Assembly: GCA_040881685.1 (NCBI GenBank)
Contig: JBBECS010000047.1
Span: forward strand, 3,575-67,574
Source of the DNA: Acidimicrobiia bacterium
GTDB lineage: Bacteria > Actinomycetota > Acidimicrobiia > IMCC26256 > PALSA-555
Reading direction: 5' to 3'
Length of the DNA stretch: 64,000 nt
The position numbers and the translations under genes were made by a program. Under the pieces are notes generated by a model. That model was given only the letters and a program-made list of their open reading frames with translations, was not told the origin of the DNA and searched no databases. Below are positions 8,502 to 16,691 of this stretch, piece after piece (position 1 is the stretch's first letter; the number at the start of each line of letters is the position of its first letter).

Positions 8502-11500
8502 ATGTGCGGGATCATTGGCGTCGTTCGGCGTCGTTCGACGCGGCTGGCGCCGGCGCTCGCCCCATTGGTCGAAGAGCTCGAGGCGGCCGCAGTGCGCCTC
8601 GGTTCGTGGGCCGGGGATGTCGCCGATCTCAATGCCGCGGCGGCGGCCATCGAACGTGTCGACGCCGCGTTGCGCGGCGTGCCTGGCGTCACCGCGCTCC
8701 TGACTGACCGACCCGGCGCGGTCGGCATCGACCACCACTCCGAGGCGCTTACGAACCTCTTTACTGCGTCCGAGCGTCGTCTCGACCAGGACGCGGCCTC
8801 GCTCGGCGCTGCCGACCTCGAAGCGGTGAACGCCGCGATGCTGCGGGCCAAGGACGCGGTGTGGGCTGTGCGCAACGACCGGCTCCGAACGGCACGGGCC
8901 GTCGCCGACCTGGCCGGCAGCGACGCATCGCCCGCTGCGATCGAGGCGTACACCTCCATCCAGATTGCGCTGTCGGCCCTCGACCGGCTCGAGGTACGCG
9001 GTCGCGACTCCGCCGGCATCCACCTTCTTGTGCGCGGTCACGGGCTGGACTTCGCCGACGCGGCCGTGGCGGGCCTCGTCAACCGCCGCGCGTCCGACCC
9101 GCTGTTCGCGCACGGAGCGGTGCGCACGCCCGACGGGATGCTTTCGATCGTGTACAAGGCGGCGGCCGAGATCGGCGAGCTCGGTGACAATGTGCGCCAC
9201 CTGCGCACCGCCATCCGCGACGACAACCTGCTCAAGCTGGCGCTCGCGTCGGAGCACGCTGAGGTCACGCTGCTCGGACACACCCGCTGGGCGAGCGTCG
9301 GGATCATCTCTGAGCCCAACGCGCACCCGCTCAACCAGGAGGAGGTTGGCCGCGCGGACGGACCGTACGTGGCCGCCGCGCTCAACGGTGACGTCGACAA
9401 CCATGCCGATCTCACGGTGCTCGAAGGCGTGCTTCCGCCCGCCGAGATCACGACCGACGCCAAGGTCATCCCCGCACTCGTGTCACGCCGCCTCGCGGAC
9501 GGCACCGACGCAACCGAAGCGTTCCGGGCCACCGTTGCCACGCTCGAGGGTTCCGTTGCGATCGGCGCCACGTGCGCCGCTGCGCCGGACAAGCTCTTCC
9601 TCGCGCTGCGCGGGAGCGGCCAGGCGCTGTATGTGGGCGTCACCGACGATGTGTTCATCGTGGCGAGCGAGCCGTACGGGCTCGTCGAGGAGACGGACAC
9701 CTACATCCGGCTCGACGGCGAGACGCCAGCCGATGCCAAGCGCGCTGCGACCACGCGCGGCCAGATCGTCGTGATCGGCGCCGGGCGCGCGGGTGAGCTC
9801 AACGGCATCGAGCGCTTCGCGTACGACGGCACCGCGCTGCCGGTCAGCGAGAGCGATCTCAACCACGCACAGATCACGACCCGTGACATCGACCGCGGCA
9901 CCTATCCCCACTTCTTGCTCAAGGAGATCTCCGAGGCCCCCGAGTCGTTCCGCAAGACCATGCGCGGCAAGGTCATCGACGAAGGCGGCCGTCTCCACGT
10001 CGCGCTCGGGCCCGAGACCTTGCCATGGTCCGTGGTCGAGCGGCTCCGTGACGCCACGCTGCGGCGCATCACCGTCATCGGGCAGGGCACTGCGGCCGTA
10101 GCCGGTCAGAGCCTGGCTGCCGCGCTCGAGGGGCTCGCCGGCGACCAGCTCGTCGTCGAGGCGCTTCCGGCTACCGAACTGTCGGGCTTCGGGCTGCGCA
10201 CCGACATGTCCGACACGCTCGTCGTGGCCATCAGCCAGAGCGGCACCACGACCGACACGAACCGCACGGTGGACCTCGCCCGCGACCGCGGCGCGGTGGT
10301 GATCGCGATCGTGAACCGCCGCAACAGTGACCTCGTCGACAAGTCCGACGGTGTGCTCTACACGTCCGACGGGCGTGACGTCGAGATGAGCGTGGCGTCG
10401 ACCAAGGCGTTCTACGCGCAGATCGCCGCGGGCCACCTGTTGGCCGTAGCGCTTGCCGACGCCGTGGGCGTGCTCGATCCCGACGACGCGCATCAGCGGC
10501 TCAGCGCGCTGCGTGAGCTTCCCGACGCCATGCGGACGGTCGTCGATCAGCGCGAGGCGATCGCCGCGGTCGCACAGCGACATGTGTTGAGTCGTCGCTA
10601 CTGGGCGGTCGTGGGCAACGGCGTCAACGCCATCGCGGCACGCGAGCTGCGGATCAAGCTGTCGGAGCTCTGCTACAAGGCGATCGCCTGCGACATCACC
10701 GAGGACAAGAAACACATCGATCTGTCGTCGGAGCCGCTGATCCTCGTGTGCGCGGCCGGCCTCACCGGGTCCAACGCCGACGATGTGGGCAAGGAAGTCG
10801 CGATCTACCGCGCCCACCGCGCCGCGCCGATCGTGATCGCGGAGGACGGCGCTCGCTATCCGGCCGCGCTCGACACCATCTCTGTCCCCAGCGTGCATCC
10901 CGACCTGGACTTCGTGCTCGCCACCGTGGTCGGGCACCTCTTCGGCTACGAGGCCGCCCTCGCCATCGACGCATCCGGCCGGCCGCTGCGGGAGGCCCGG
11001 GCCGCCGTCGAAGCCGCCGCGCCCGGCCCGCCGGCCGCACTGCTCGACCGCCTCGGCCCGCGTCTCGACGGTCCCGCCCGTCGCTTCCACGACGGCCTGC
11101 GCGCCGGCACCTACGACGGCTCGCTCGAGGCGAGCACCGCGGCGCGCATCGGCTCGCTGTTCCGGTACGCCACCGGCGCTCTCTCCCTTGACTCGTACGA
11201 GATAGAGCACGGCAAGGTCGGCAGCCCGTCCACGGCCGTCGAGGACCTCACCGCTGCGCTCACGAAGGGCATCGAGGAGCTGACGCGGCCCGTCGACGCC
11301 ATCAAGCACCAGGCCAAGACCGTCACTGTCGGCATCTCCCGCTCCGATGAGTCGCTGCTCCAAGCGCCGCTCGTGCAGGCCGTGCTCTCCGCTGGCGCGC
11401 CGCGCGACGGCCTGAGCTATCGAGCGCTGCGCACGCTCGTCGACCTGGACCCCGCGGTCGAGGAGGTCACGGGCTACACGCGGTACCGGATCGAGGGCGA

Positions 11501-11915
11501 CCTTGCGCACGACGCGGCGACGCTGCAAGTCGTCGACCGTGGCGGCGTCGCGACGGGCCTCAAGACGCGCACCGAGACCGATCCGAGCCTGCGGGGCGCG
11601 AAGCACCGCGTGGCCACGCAGCGCGAGGTCACCGCGCTCCGAGGCGCGGGTGACGGCCGAACGATTGTGATCGTCCCCGAGGTCAAGAGCAACCAGACCG
11701 TCGGCCTCACGCTCCTGCACGTGCGCTTCGCCGACACGCTGCCGGCCGAGACGATGCGCGCCGTGCTCCAGGGCTACCAGGGTCGCTACGGCGCCCTGCG
11801 GGACGCCGTCACCGAGACCGAGCCCACCTTCGACGACGCCGTCCTCGCCACCGAGCCGGTGGTCGACCTCCTTACCGAACCGGTGTACGTGCTCGCGGCG
11901 CGCTGGCGGCGGTAG
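8502..11915 (+). CDS. glmS: Oversized glutamine-fructose-6-phosphate aminotransferase (GlmS-like)
   Basis: 1137 residues against roughly 600-630 for ordinary GlmS. The Ntn nucleophile Cys2 is present (MCGIIGV), but about 150 Ala-rich, helical-looking residues separate it from the next glutaminase motif RGRDSAG (Arg166). GHTRWASVG and NAHP follow. The isomerase half has YPHFLLKEI, SIS1 (ISQSGTTTDT) and SIS2 (VVGNGVNAIAARELRIKLSEL). About 120 extra residues precede a tail resembling the GlmS C-tail (HQAKTVTV, Lys939), and about 195 more residues follow it. It would make glucosamine-6-phosphate for glmM next door. TAGGAT at 8487-8492, 9 bp before the ATG, suggests a very short leader. The core assignment is good; the roles of the three extra segments are unknown. 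Confidence 0.85.
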   Translation: MCGIIGVVRRRSTRLAPALAPLVEELEAAAVRLGSWAGDVADLNAAAAAIERVDAALRGVPGVTALLTDRPGAVGIDHHSEALTNLFTASERRLDQDAASLGAADLEAVNAAMLRAKDAVWAVRNDRLRTARAVADLAGSDASPAAIEAYTSIQIALSALDRLEVRGRDSAGIHLLVRGHGLDFADAAVAGLVNRRASDPLFAHGAVRTPDGMLSIVYKAAAEIGELGDNVRHLRTAIRDDNLLKLALASEHAEVTLLGHTRWASVGIISEPNAHPLNQEEVGRADGPYVAAALNGDVDNHADLTVLEGVLPPAEITTDAKVIPALVSRRLADGTDATEAFRATVATLEGSVAIGATCAAAPDKLFLALRGSGQALYVGVTDDVFIVASEPYGLVEETDTYIRLDGETPADAKRAATTRGQIVVIGAGRAGELNGIERFAYDGTALPVSESDLNHAQITTRDIDRGTYPHFLLKEISEAPESFRKTMRGKVIDEGGRLHVALGPETLPWSVVERLRDATLRRITVIGQGTAAVAGQSLAAALEGLAGDQLVVEALPATELSGFGLRTDMSDTLVVAISQSGTTTDTNRTVDLARDRGAVVIAIVNRRNSDLVDKSDGVLYTSDGRDVEMSVASTKAFYAQIAAGHLLAVALADAVGVLDPDDAHQRLSALRELPDAMRTVVDQREAIAAVAQRHVLSRRYWAVVGNGVNAIAARELRIKLSELCYKAIACDITEDKKHIDLSSEPLILVCAAGLTGSNADDVGKEVAIYRAHRAAPIVIAEDGARYPAALDTISVPSVHPDLDFVLATVVGHLFGYEAALAIDASGRPLREARAAVEAAAPGPPAALLDRLGPRLDGPARRFHDGLRAGTYDGSLEASTAARIGSLFRYATGALSLDSYEIEHGKVGSPSTAVEDLTAALTKGIEELTRPVDAIKHQAKTVTVGISRSDESLLQAPLVQAVLSAGAPRDGLSYRALRTLVDLDPAVEEVTGYTRYRIEGDLAHDAATLQVVDRGGVATGLKTRTETDPSLRGAKHRVATQREVTALRGAGDGRTIVIVPEVKSNQTVGLTLLHVRFADTLPAETMRAVLQGYQGRYGALRDAVTETEPTFDDAVLATEPVVDLLTEPVYVLAARWRR

Positions 11916-12469
11916 TGGCCGGGTTCGAGGTGGAAGCCCTCGTTGCTGACTGCCAATCGGCGCTGTCCGCCGATCAGCCCCTTTCCGCGACACGTGACGT
12001 GCTCGACCGTCTGCTCGATCGACCGTCGGCGGTTGCCGACGCGCTGGGCAGGGAGGAAGGCGGCATCGAGTCCCTGCACGCGTCGCCCGAGCTCACTGTC
12101 CTGAACGTGGTCTGGGCACCCGGCATGCGTCTGTTCCCGCATGACCATCGGATGTGGGCGGCGATCGGCATCTATGGCGGCACCGAGGACAACGAGTTCT
12201 TCCGTCGCGACGACCGTGGGTTGGCACCGAGCGGAGGGAAGTCGGTCCGGGAAGGCGAGGTGCTGCTCCTCGGTGACGACGCCATCCACGCCGTCGCCAA
12301 CCCACTCTCTTCGTTCACCGGCGCGATCCACGTCTACGGCGGCGACTTCTTCAACGAGCCCCGCAGCGAGTGGGACGCGGAGTCACTCGAGGAGCGCCCC
12401 TTCGACGTCGACCGCGCCCGTCAAGTCTTCGCCGACGCCAACGACCGCGTGCGAAGCCAGCGGGCGTGA
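11915..12469 (+). CDS. Cupin, predicted metal-dependent double-stranded beta-helix protein (cysteine-dioxygenase-like)
   Basis: 184 residues from GTG 11915, overlapping the stop of the GlmS-like gene by one base, so translation is probably coupled. The segment FPHDHRMWAAIGIYGGTEDNEFF has the HxH metal site of the cysteine-dioxygenase-like cupins (COG5553 type), and LLLGDDAIHAVANP would supply the third His. The substrate is unknown. The overlap hints at a link to amino-sugar or thiol metabolism, but that is only inference. Confidence 0.7.
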   Translation: MAGFEVEALVADCQSALSADQPLSATRDVLDRLLDRPSAVADALGREEGGIESLHASPELTVLNVVWAPGMRLFPHDHRMWAAIGIYGGTEDNEFFRRDDRGLAPSGGKSVREGEVLLLGDDAIHAVANPLSSFTGAIHVYGGDFFNEPRSEWDAESLEERPFDVDRARQVFADANDRVRSQRA

Positions 12470-12484
12470 AGCTCGTCTGCCGAG

Positions 12485-12509
12485 CCAGAAAAATCTCCGA
12501 GATTTCTGG
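12485..12509 (+). terminator. Possible terminator hairpin after the cupin gene
   Basis: CCAGAAA..ATCTC and GAGATTTCTGG pair with a two-base bulge in the left arm. It lies 16 bp after the cupin stop and just before the promoter of the DUF222/HNH gene. It lacks a T-tract, so the call is weak. Confidence 0.35.
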
Positions 12510-12517
12510 GCCGGCAC

Positions 12518-12546
12518 TTGACGGGCGAACATACGTTCGCTACCGT
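12518..12546 (+). promoter_or_regulatory. Promoter of the DUF222/HNH gene with an embedded LexA (SOS) box
   Basis: TTGACG (12518-12523) and TACCGT (12541-12546) have a 17-bp spacer. Inside the spacer lies CGAACATACGTTCG (12526-12539), a CGAAC-N4-GTTCG palindrome matching the Bacillus/actinobacterial LexA box. Repressor bound here would block the polymerase directly. 13E12-type genes are reported as LexA targets in mycobacteria, so SOS induction is expected. Confidence 0.75.
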
Positions 12547-12650
12547 GCTGGGAGTGCTTCGCGGACGAGCCTGACGTCCTGCCTTCGGAATGAGCCCTTC
12601 GGGGCTCCCGGCCGGCGCTGCCGGTCTGGTGGATCACGAGGACGCAGGCC

Positions 12651-13808
12651 ATGTTCGAGTTCGAGGAGCTCCGCGGTGCCGTCGCCGTCATCGAGACGGC
12701 CGTTCGCGACTTCGAGCCGCGGCTCCTCGACGCCCGCCGCGCGGTCAGGGCCGTAGAGCTCTTCGCCCAGATCAAGCACCTCGCTGAGGCTGGCTTGGCG
12801 CTCGGCGCGCAGCGGGTTGACGAGACCGGTGCGTATCGCGAGAGCGGGGCGCGCTCGGCGGCCGATTGGCTCGCTCGGAAGACCGGGGTCGGGGTCGGCG
12901 CTGCGCACCGCGCGCTGGAGACGATCACCGGCTTGGCCGATCTGCCCGCCACGAACGAGGCATTCCGCGCCGGGAAGCTCTCTGAGGTCCAAGCCCACGA
13001 GATCGCCGGCGCGGCCCGCAAGGACCCGAGCGCCGAGTGTGAGCTGGTCGCGGCCGCGCACCGAACATCGCTCAAGGGCCTGAAGGACAGGTGCCGTCGG
13101 GTCCGCGCCGGTGCCGAGGTTGACGACGCCGCGTGGGGGCAGCGCCTTCACGACACCCGCACCGTACGCACGTGGGTCGATCCCGACAGCGCGGCGTGCG
13201 GCATGTGGCGCATGTCGCCAGACAAGGGCGCCGAAGTGAATGCGGCACTCGATGCGGAGACCGACTTGCTCTTCCGCGAGGCGCGCGCTGCTGGTAGCCG
13301 TGAAGCGCGTGAGGCCCATGCGGCCGACGCACTCCACGCGCTGATCACTCGAGGCCCGCGCAAGGCCACAGGCGCCACGCTGGTGATGAGCGCGGCGGCC
13401 GAACGCGGACACCTGCTCCCTGGAGAACGCTGTGAGATCCCGGGCATCGGACCGATCCCGGTTACGCTCGGCAAGAAGATGCTCGCCAACGCCAAAGTGC
13501 GAGCGCTTCCGAGCGACGCTGACGCGCTGCCTGAGTTCTCCGCAGCGTCCCGCCACCTTCCGGCGTGGCTCAAGGACTGGCTCGACCAGCGCTACCCGGT
13601 CTGTGGTGTCGACGGCTGCGACGCGAGCTTCCACCTCGAGTACGACCACGTCGTGCCGGTCGCCGAGGGTGGCCGCACGGAGCAAACGAACCTCTGGCGC
13701 ATCTGCTGGTACCACCACCGATTGAAGACCACCGGTCGATGGCAGGTCACCGGCACCACCAACCAGTGGAATCTCGTGCCACCGAATGCCGGGCCCGATC
13801 CGCCATGA
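12651..13808 (+). CDS. DUF222 / HNH endonuclease domain protein (13E12 repeat family)
   Basis: 385 residues. The N-terminal two thirds (about 1-290) match the helical DUF222 region of actinobacterial 13E12 proteins (ARSAADWLARKTGVGVGAAHR, LSEVQAHEIA). The C-terminal part is an HNH nuclease: zinc-type cysteines in CGVDGC, the core LEYDHVVPVAEGG, then TNLWRICWYHHRLKT. The ATG follows GAGGA at a normal distance. The promoter carries a LexA box, so the nuclease is likely made after DNA damage. These genes are often multicopy and mobile in actinobacteria, but no repeats or transposase flank this one. Confidence 0.9.
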   Translation: MFEFEELRGAVAVIETAVRDFEPRLLDARRAVRAVELFAQIKHLAEAGLALGAQRVDETGAYRESGARSAADWLARKTGVGVGAAHRALETITGLADLPATNEAFRAGKLSEVQAHEIAGAARKDPSAECELVAAAHRTSLKGLKDRCRRVRAGAEVDDAAWGQRLHDTRTVRTWVDPDSAACGMWRMSPDKGAEVNAALDAETDLLFREARAAGSREAREAHAADALHALITRGPRKATGATLVMSAAAERGHLLPGERCEIPGIGPIPVTLGKKMLANAKVRALPSDADALPEFSAASRHLPAWLKDWLDQRYPVCGVDGCDASFHLEYDHVVPVAEGGRTEQTNLWRICWYHHRLKTTGRWQVTGTTNQWNLVPPNAGPDPP

Positions 13809-13828
13809 CCGTCCGACGCGCAGCGACG

Positions 13829-14281
13829 CTACGAAGCAGCCTTCGGTGGCTTGATGAGGACCGTGCCTTGCGCGGTGCAAACCAACCGCGCCTCGTTGAT
13901 CACGTCGATGCGGACGACGGCTGTGCTCTTCGTGAGCGACACGATGCGCGCCGTGGCTTGGAGCGTGCCGGTCGTGACGGGCGCGAGGTAGTTGAGCTTG
14001 AACTCTGTGGTGGCGGCCCACGCGCCGCGGGCGATGACCGGATAGCAGACGGTGCCGAGCACGTGGTCGCAGAGCGCGGCGATCACGCCTCCGTGCAGGT
14101 TGCCGAACGGCGTGAGAAGTTCGTCGCGCACCGTGATCTCGGCGCGGAGCAATCCGGCGCCCACTTCCGCGTGGCGGATGCCCAGGTAGCCAGTGAGCCC
14201 GGGTCCGTCGTCGTGAGCACCCTCGAGGCCCTTCGCCACCCCGGAGTCGAACTGCGAGAAATCGGGTGTTGGCGTCTCCAC
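13829..14281 (-). CDS. Hotdog-fold thioesterase (PaaI-like)
   Basis: 150 residues. The block FGNLHGGVIAALCDHVLGT is the HGG-type active-site helix of PaaI/YdiI acyl-CoA thioesterases, and EFKLNYLAPVTTGTLQATARIVS is the usual following strand region. It should hydrolyse an acyl- or aryl-CoA in the cytoplasm; the substrate is not visible. It is a single minus-strand gene between the HNH gene (convergent) and acpS (divergent). Confidence 0.85.
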   Translation of the reverse strand: METPTPDFSQFDSGVAKGLEGAHDDGPGLTGYLGIRHAEVGAGLLRAEITVRDELLTPFGNLHGGVIAALCDHVLGTVCYPVIARGAWAATTEFKLNYLAPVTTGTLQATARIVSLTKSTAVVRIDVINEARLVCTAQGTVLIKPPKAAS

Positions 14282-14365
14282 GCGTGGATCATGGCATCAG
14301 CCGCACCAGCACTGTTGGTGGCGGCAAGGGCCGTGGGCGGCGATGCCGGGTCGTATCGTGGATGC

Positions 14366-14749
14366 GTGCACATCGTGGGGTTGGGAACCGACCTCGTCGA
14401 GGTCTCGCGCTTCCGGCTCGCCATGGAGCGACGCGGTGAAAGGCTCAACGAGCGGCTCTTCAGCGACGAGGAGCGCGCGTACGCAGCCAAGCAAAAGGAT
14501 CCGGCGAAGAGCCTCTCGGCCCGCTTCGGCGCCAAGGAGGCGGTCATGAAGGCGATGGGCGTCGGCTTGTGGAAGTTCAAGCTGCGTGACGTGGAGGTCG
14601 TGCGGGCCAAGAGCGGCGCTCCATCGGTCGCCTTGCACGGCCGGGCTGCGGAGATCGCCGCCGAGCGCGGCATCGTCGACTGGCAGCTCTCGCTCACCCA
14701 TACCGACACCACGGCCCTGGCCATCGCCATCGCCATCGGCCGCGACTGA
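14366..14749 (+). CDS. acpS: Holo-[acyl-carrier-protein] synthase
   Basis: 127 residues from GTG 14366. It moves the 4'-phosphopantetheine of CoA onto acyl carrier protein. The two Mg/CoA-binding signatures are present: VGLGTDLVEVSRF at the start and FGAKEAVMKAMG in the middle. The frame is open far upstream, but homology begins at this GTG. TATCGT lies 6 bp before it, suggesting little or no leader. nnr starts 2 bp after the stop. Confidence 0.92.
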   Translation: MHIVGLGTDLVEVSRFRLAMERRGERLNERLFSDEERAYAAKQKDPAKSLSARFGAKEAVMKAMGVGLWKFKLRDVEVVRAKSGAPSVALHGRAAEIAAERGIVDWQLSLTHTDTTALAIAIAIGRD

Positions 14750-14751
14750 TC

Positions 14752-16185
14752 ATGCAGCCGATCCTCACCCCCGCCGAGATGGCCGCGGCCGACGAGCGCA
14801 CGATCGCCGCCGGCACGCCTTTAGAAGTGCTGATGGAGCGGGCAGGGCACGCGGTCGCGTGGCTGGTGCGCCAGCACGTGGGGGCGGTGTACGGCAAGCG
14901 AGTCGTCGTCGTGTGTGGCAAGGGCAACAACGGTGGCGACGGGCTGGTCGCGGCGCGGGTGCTGCGGGGATGGGGTGTGCGCACCGACGTGTTCGAGCTC
15001 GCGCGCGGCGTCCCGGCTGCGGAGCTCGACCGAGGGGTGGGCCGGGCCGACGTGATGGTCGACGCCATGTTCGGCACCGGCTTCCGTGGCGCGCTCGAGG
15101 GCGATGCCGCGCTCGTCGCGCAACGCAGCCGCGACGTGCCCACGATCGCGGTCGACATCCCGTCGGGTGTCGACGGGATGACGGGTGCAGTGGAGGGCGA
15201 CGCCGTGCATGCGATCGCCACGGTCACGTTCGCGGCGCGCAAGCCCGGCCTGGTGTTCGAACCCGGGCGCGGTCTGGCGGGAGACGTTCACGTCGCCGAC
15301 ATCGGTATCCAGCTCTCTTTGGGGAATGAGACCGCACCGGGAGTGGGCTTGATCGAGCACGCTGACGTTCAGGCGTGGCTTGCTCGCGAGCCGGTGCCCG
15401 ACACGCACAAATGGCGTTCGGGTCTTCTCGTGATCGGTGGCTCCGGTGGGATGACCGGCGCGCCACTGATGGTGAGCCACGCGGCCATGCGCGCCGGCGC
15501 GGGGATCGTGTGGTGTGCGGTGCCGGGTGCCGACGCGGCTGCCAGCGCGTCCGGCAGCGAGGTGATCGCGAAAGCGTTGCCGTCGGATGAGGCCGGCGCG
15601 CTGACCGGCATCTGTGACGATGTACGCAGCGCGCTCGATCGCTTCCATGCCGTCGCCATCGGTCCTGGACTCGGAGCCGCCGATCACACCACGGCGGCGG
15701 TGCGCGACTTCGTGAGCACGATCGACGCGCCGCTCGTGCTCGACGCCGACGGCATCAACGCCTTCGCCGGCGCGGCCGATGCGCTCCGGGCGCGCCCGGC
15801 AGCGACCGTGCTCACCCCCCACGAAGGCGAGTACGAGCGCCTGCTCGGCCAGCCCGTTGGTGACGACCGCATCGCCGCGGCTCGCCACCTCGCCGACTCG
15901 ACCGGCTGCGTCGGCGTGCTCAAGGGCCCCGGCACCGTTGTCGCCGCCTCGGGAGGAAGGCTGGTCGTGAATGACCGGGATGGCCCCTGGCTCGGAACCG
16001 CGGGGAGCGGCGACGTGCTCACCGGGATCATCGGCGGATTCCTCGCCCGGGGCCTCGATGCCTTCGAGGCTGCGGCCGCCGGGGTGTTCGTGCACGGGCT
16101 CGCCGCCGATGCCGCCGGGCATACTGGACTCGTCGCCGGCGACCTCGTGGCGGCACTTCCCTCCGTATTCACGACCTTGGCCTGA
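14752..16185 (+). CDS. nnr: Bifunctional NAD(P)HX epimerase / ADP-dependent NAD(P)HX dehydratase
   Basis: 477 residues with both halves of the nicotinamide nucleotide repair enzyme. The N-terminal YjeF_N epimerase (about 1-210) has CGKGNNGGDGLVAARVLRGWG and VDIPSGVDGMTG. The C-terminal ribokinase-like dehydratase (about 220-477) has GGSGGMTGAP, DADGINAF, LTPHEGE and the catalytic loop TAGSGDVLTGIIGG. It repairs hydrated NADH/NADPH. It sits between acpS and a CBS gene, the standard actinobacterial place next to alr. Confidence 0.95.
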   Translation: MQPILTPAEMAAADERTIAAGTPLEVLMERAGHAVAWLVRQHVGAVYGKRVVVVCGKGNNGGDGLVAARVLRGWGVRTDVFELARGVPAAELDRGVGRADVMVDAMFGTGFRGALEGDAALVAQRSRDVPTIAVDIPSGVDGMTGAVEGDAVHAIATVTFAARKPGLVFEPGRGLAGDVHVADIGIQLSLGNETAPGVGLIEHADVQAWLAREPVPDTHKWRSGLLVIGGSGGMTGAPLMVSHAAMRAGAGIVWCAVPGADAAASASGSEVIAKALPSDEAGALTGICDDVRSALDRFHAVAIGPGLGAADHTTAAVRDFVSTIDAPLVLDADGINAFAGAADALRARPAATVLTPHEGEYERLLGQPVGDDRIAAARHLADSTGCVGVLKGPGTVVAASGGRLVVNDRDGPWLGTAGSGDVLTGIIGGFLARGLDAFEAAAAGVFVHGLAADAAGHTGLVAGDLVAALPSVFTTLA

Positions 16186-16220
16186 AGAATCCGTCTGCCA
16201 GAGAGAGGTTGGAAGACCTG

Positions 16221-16691
16221 ATGCCGAGCAGCGCCCTCGTCCGTGACGTCATGACCAGCCAGGTCACGACGCTCCGACCCGAACAGTCCTTCGCGGAGGC
16301 GGCAGACACGCTCGCCGACCGGAAGATCGGCGCGGCCCCCGTCGTCGACGCCGAGGGCAAGGTCGTCGGCTTGATCCGGGACGAGGACTTCCTCGTCTCC
16401 GAGAGCAACCTGCACGTCCCCGCGATGCTCAACTTCTTCGGCGTCGACTTCCCGATCCCCGGGCAGCAGAAGCACTTCGAGGAGGAGCTCAAGCGCATGG
16501 TCGCCGCGACCGTGCAGGACCTCATGGAGACCGAGTTTCCGACGGCCGGACCTGACGAGACGCTGGCCGACGTCGCCACGAAGATGCACGAAGACGACAT
16601 CACCCACATGCCGGTGGTGGATGCCGGCGGCAAGCTCGTCGGGATCATCTCCCGCGGCGACATCGTCCGCCGGGTGGCCGACACCACGTGA
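16221..16691 (+). CDS. Tandem CBS-domain protein
   Basis: 156 residues made of one CBS pair: VRDVMTSQVTTLRPEQSFAEAAD (about 5-60) and VQDLMETEFPTAGPDETLADVA (about 98-150). Such modules bind adenine nucleotides and act as energy sensors; no effector domain is attached. ATG 16221 is preferred over an in-frame TTG at 16209 because GGAAG at 16211-16215 is correctly spaced from it. The stop overlaps the alr start by 4 bp, so the two are coupled. Confidence 0.85.
   Translation: MPSSALVRDVMTSQVTTLRPEQSFAEAADTLADRKIGAAPVVDAEGKVVGLIRDEDFLVSESNLHVPAMLNFFGVDFPIPGQQKHFEEELKRMVAATVQDLMETEFPTAGPDETLADVATKMHEDDITHMPVVDAGGKLVGIISRGDIVRRVADTT

Noticed and set aside
7191-9404. Long minus-strand open frame opposite glmM and the glmS-like gene
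   Set aside because: It is a frame shadow of GC-rich coding sequence: Arg/His/Val/Asp-rich, no domain, and it runs across two genes with clear homology on the other strand.
9483-11993. 836-codon minus-strand frame opposite the GlmS-like gene
   Set aside because: Composition is that of an antisense shadow and no family motif is visible, while the plus strand carries complete SIS and glutaminase motifs.
12540-14021. 493-codon minus-strand frame opposite the DUF222/HNH gene
   Set aside because: It covers the LexA-boxed promoter and has no domain; the plus-strand frame has a full HNH motif.
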